Shown here: positions 62,135 through 64,000 of the stretch, in pieces
How positions within the stretch are numbered: the stretch's first letter is position 1
Layout: each line of letters opens with the position of its first letter
Assembly (NCBI RefSeq): GCF_004324835.1
Contig: NW_021163165.1
Span: forward strand, 372,001 to 436,000
Reading direction: 5' to 3'
From: Dendronephthya gigantea
Lineage: Eukaryota > Cnidaria > Anthozoa > Malacalcyonacea > Nephtheidae
Length of the DNA stretch: 64,000 nucleotides
Made by a program: the position numbers and the translations under genes
Notes under the pieces: model-generated
Told to the model about the DNA's origin: nothing
The model's database searches: none
The model's input: the letters and a program-made list of their open reading frames with translations, nothing else

Positions 62135-62533
62135 TTAACCAATGGAGAATTCCGAGCATTCGCACGCCACTGGGACACGCACTGTCACCGAAGATGTGTT
62201 CGTAATCGTTCCATTTCCTGGATAAGGGATTCTAAGAAATTCCATCACCCTGTACCTCGTAACGCAATGGAAATTCCCCTTTATTTTCAAGCACTTTGCC
62301 CAGGTGGGCTGGCCCGACGCGCTGAGGCCCTTCCCCGGGACACATTTTCTTTCAATATAGTATTGTGGAAAGAAGTAATCTTTTGTGTCAAATAAGTTGC
62401 TGAGGTCGACTTTTGGCTCAGGAACGACGTGAGGGCAAAGATTCGTGTGTATGTAGTGCAGACTGGGTATGCTTTTGCCTCCGCAGTTCACCATGAAATC
62501 AAGAAAAAGCCAGATGAAGAAGGCGCATCTTAT
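62135..62533 (-). CDS. Trunk/PTTH-like cystine-knot ligand, paralogue 2 (5' exon not found)
   Basis: A single exon after an acceptor at 62534 (ctttcag) gives 132 aa. It opens with a hydrophobic stretch IRCAFFIWLFLDFMVNCGGK in the place of the anchor/signal of paralogue 1, so a short first exon in phase 0 is expected upstream; I did not find it in the remaining 1.5 kb. The mature part has six aligned Cys: LCPHVVPEP, FDTKDYFFPQYYIERKC, AKCLKI, FHCVTRYRVMEFLRIPYPG, and VTVRVPVACECSEF with the CxC. N-glycosylation sites NGT and NTS lie before the last strand. Unlike paralogue 1, no intron separates the two halves of the knot. The same fold alternatives apply (Trunk/PTTH first, noggin-like second). 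The ATG at 62494 inside this exon would skip most of the hydrophobic stretch and is less likely. Confidence 0.7.
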   Translation of the reverse strand: MRCAFFIWLFLDFMVNCGGKSIPSLHYIHTNLCPHVVPEPKVDLSNLFDTKDYFFPQYYIERKCVPGKGLSASGQPTWAKCLKIKGNFHCVTRYRVMEFLRIPYPGNGTITNTSSVTVRVPVACECSEFSIG

Positions 62534-62540
62534 CTGAAAG

Positions 62541-64000
62541 TAGAAGAAGATATATAGAAAATTAATGAAGTAACAAATTTTTCATTTTAGTCATAGTCAT
62601 AGTAACTAACCGAACTGTGAAGAAGAACCAAATAAAACTTTAGTTGAAATGTTGTTTTGTGTCAACGGTATTTCTCATTGGCAAAGAGTAGGTACCATGT
62701 TGCATGTCTACAGAATTTATCTGACACATCAATAAAGTTCTTGATTGATTGACTAGTTTGATTGATTAGCTATATACCAGGATTAACAAAAATTGCAAAT
62801 CGTTGAAATCATGAGACCTTTGGAATTCACATGACTCAGCACTAACTCGCCCTATAGGGTACGGACATAAAATGTATACGAGTAGCTGAAATTTGTACCA
62901 ATCGTCTGAATTAATAACCTCAAAATGACCATTTCAATCCGGTCAGATGTGTATGATGAGCTGTCAAAAGATTGCAGAATGCGTATTCGAAGAAAAACTG
63001 AACTTTTTTAAGATATTCAAAAGGTTTTTCTTTGATAGCGGTACAGAAATGCACAATTGTGAACCAGCGATTAGCTTTTCGGGTTGACACGTCTTAAACA
63101 CCAATTTCTGCGGTGTCTCTCATGCATCAGGGGCCAGTTGCATAAAACTCTTGGCCATTTTGTATCCTAAACTGCAGTTAAAACTTAAAAGTTATCTAGC
63201 CTTTTATACAACTGGCCCAAGCACGATAATACAATACGCAATACTTGTAATACGAGGCCTTGTCACATTATTTAAAGAAAAATTTTACGTGCATGTGCAC
63301 CGCATTGAAACAATTATCGTAAATACTCTATCTTATTGTCTTAGCTACTTCGTCAATTGCTTCCCGATGTTAGCAAGAGGAAGTGATTTAAATCCGACTA
63401 TCGTGAACAGGGTTAACCGACAATTAGTTTACATAGGCACGCCTTAGAAGCAAGTCTATAATTCCTGAATTGAGTAATGATTACAACCGAAATAGCAGGG
63501 GACGCTCTTTTTATATGTGTTCGAGCGATTGCGTGGGCATGTCACAGTGCCGGGCGAGTCATTTGGTCTATGACAACCAAGTCCACTAGGTTGTTGTTAT
63601 TGTTTAGAGATTGAATATGGTGAATAGTCACACTGACCACGGCAGATACATGTGAAACATTAAAGGCAAATAAAAAAGTGCAACGTAGTTCATTGTTCAA
63701 CTTAACAACATTTTACAACATTTAACATCATTTATTAACAACACCGTAGCATGCTTTACAGAATCAGCTGTACTGGCTCCAGTACACAAGAATGGCGACG
63801 TTTATTTACCGACTTTTTGGCGTAAGTTTATGCCGAAGAAGATTAACTTTAACACATATACACTTAACCGGTGTTGAGAAAACTTCAACGGTAAAATTGC
63901 ACTTTGTATGTGTAATATACTGATTTACCCAAAAATTGTGTGTATTAACACTTATTTGGTGTCTTGTCTTATTCCCTATAACAATGATAAATACTTTAAA
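62541..64000. other. Right edge, no gene seen
   Basis: Searched on the minus strand for the missing first exon of the ligand gene; no ATG with an in-phase donor was convincing. Contains one small MITE (63131-63218). Confidence 0.35.
63131..63218. mobile_element. 88-bp MITE, GGGCCAGTTG ends
   Basis: gggccagttgcataaaact on the left and agccttttatacaactggccc (in parts) on the right are inverted. Ends resemble the GGGCCGGTTGTA family at 43225. Non-coding. Confidence 0.65.

Overview
The window reads as nuclear DNA of a cnidarian, most likely an anthozoan (sea anemone or coral). It is AT-rich and intron-rich, with GT-AG introns of about 0.1-4 kb, many short palindromic transposons, long (TA)n tracts, and single-copy metazoan genes that align well with human counterparts. 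No bacterial, plasmid or CRISPR features are seen. The species call is inference.

Layout. (1) 2.06-3.08 kb, minus: an intronless class A GPCR. (2) 7.2-21.8 kb, minus: a complete TTLL12 gene; I could place 16 exons whose phases agree and which add up to an open frame of 656 codons. Its introns, above all the last one, hold LINE, Tc1, SINE, tyrosine-recombinase-like and MITE debris. (3) 28.26-28.95 kb, plus: a TALE homeobox gene of the TGIF family. The homeodomain frame stops early, but the family's C-terminal LLV-D/E-VAL motif lies 200 bases downstream in the same frame. (4) 35.5-48.3 kb, minus: an NMDA-type glutamate receptor subunit of the glycine-binding NR1/GRIN1 class in 14 exons (916 codons). 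The model is complete except for one base missing from a T run in exon 9. (5) 50.6 kb, plus: a short signal-peptide exon of unknown family with TATA boxes in front. (6) 52.8-54.9 kb and 62.1-62.5 kb, minus: two paralogous six-cysteine ligands that align with the Trunk/PTTH (prothoracicotropic hormone) cystine-knot family. The rest is intergenic sequence filled with small repeats.

How the genes relate: they do not form an operon. The GPCR, NMDA receptor and Trunk/PTTH-like ligands are cell-surface or secreted signalling genes, TGIF is a transcriptional repressor and TTLL12 is cytoplasmic. I see no evidence that neighbourhood implies joint function, except that the two ligand genes clearly arose by local duplication.

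Most notable: the Trunk/PTTH-like pair; a foldback of about 2.1 kb with arms near 0.9 kb inside a GRIN1 intron, whose transcript could form a long hairpin; two hAT-type MITEs with perfect 8-bp target duplications in GRIN1 introns; a Tc1-like element with two nested left ends present twice in the window; and frame breaks in two otherwise conserved genes that could be assembly errors or real. Exon borders were placed by eye from frame, splice sites and remembered human protein sequence; no search was run.
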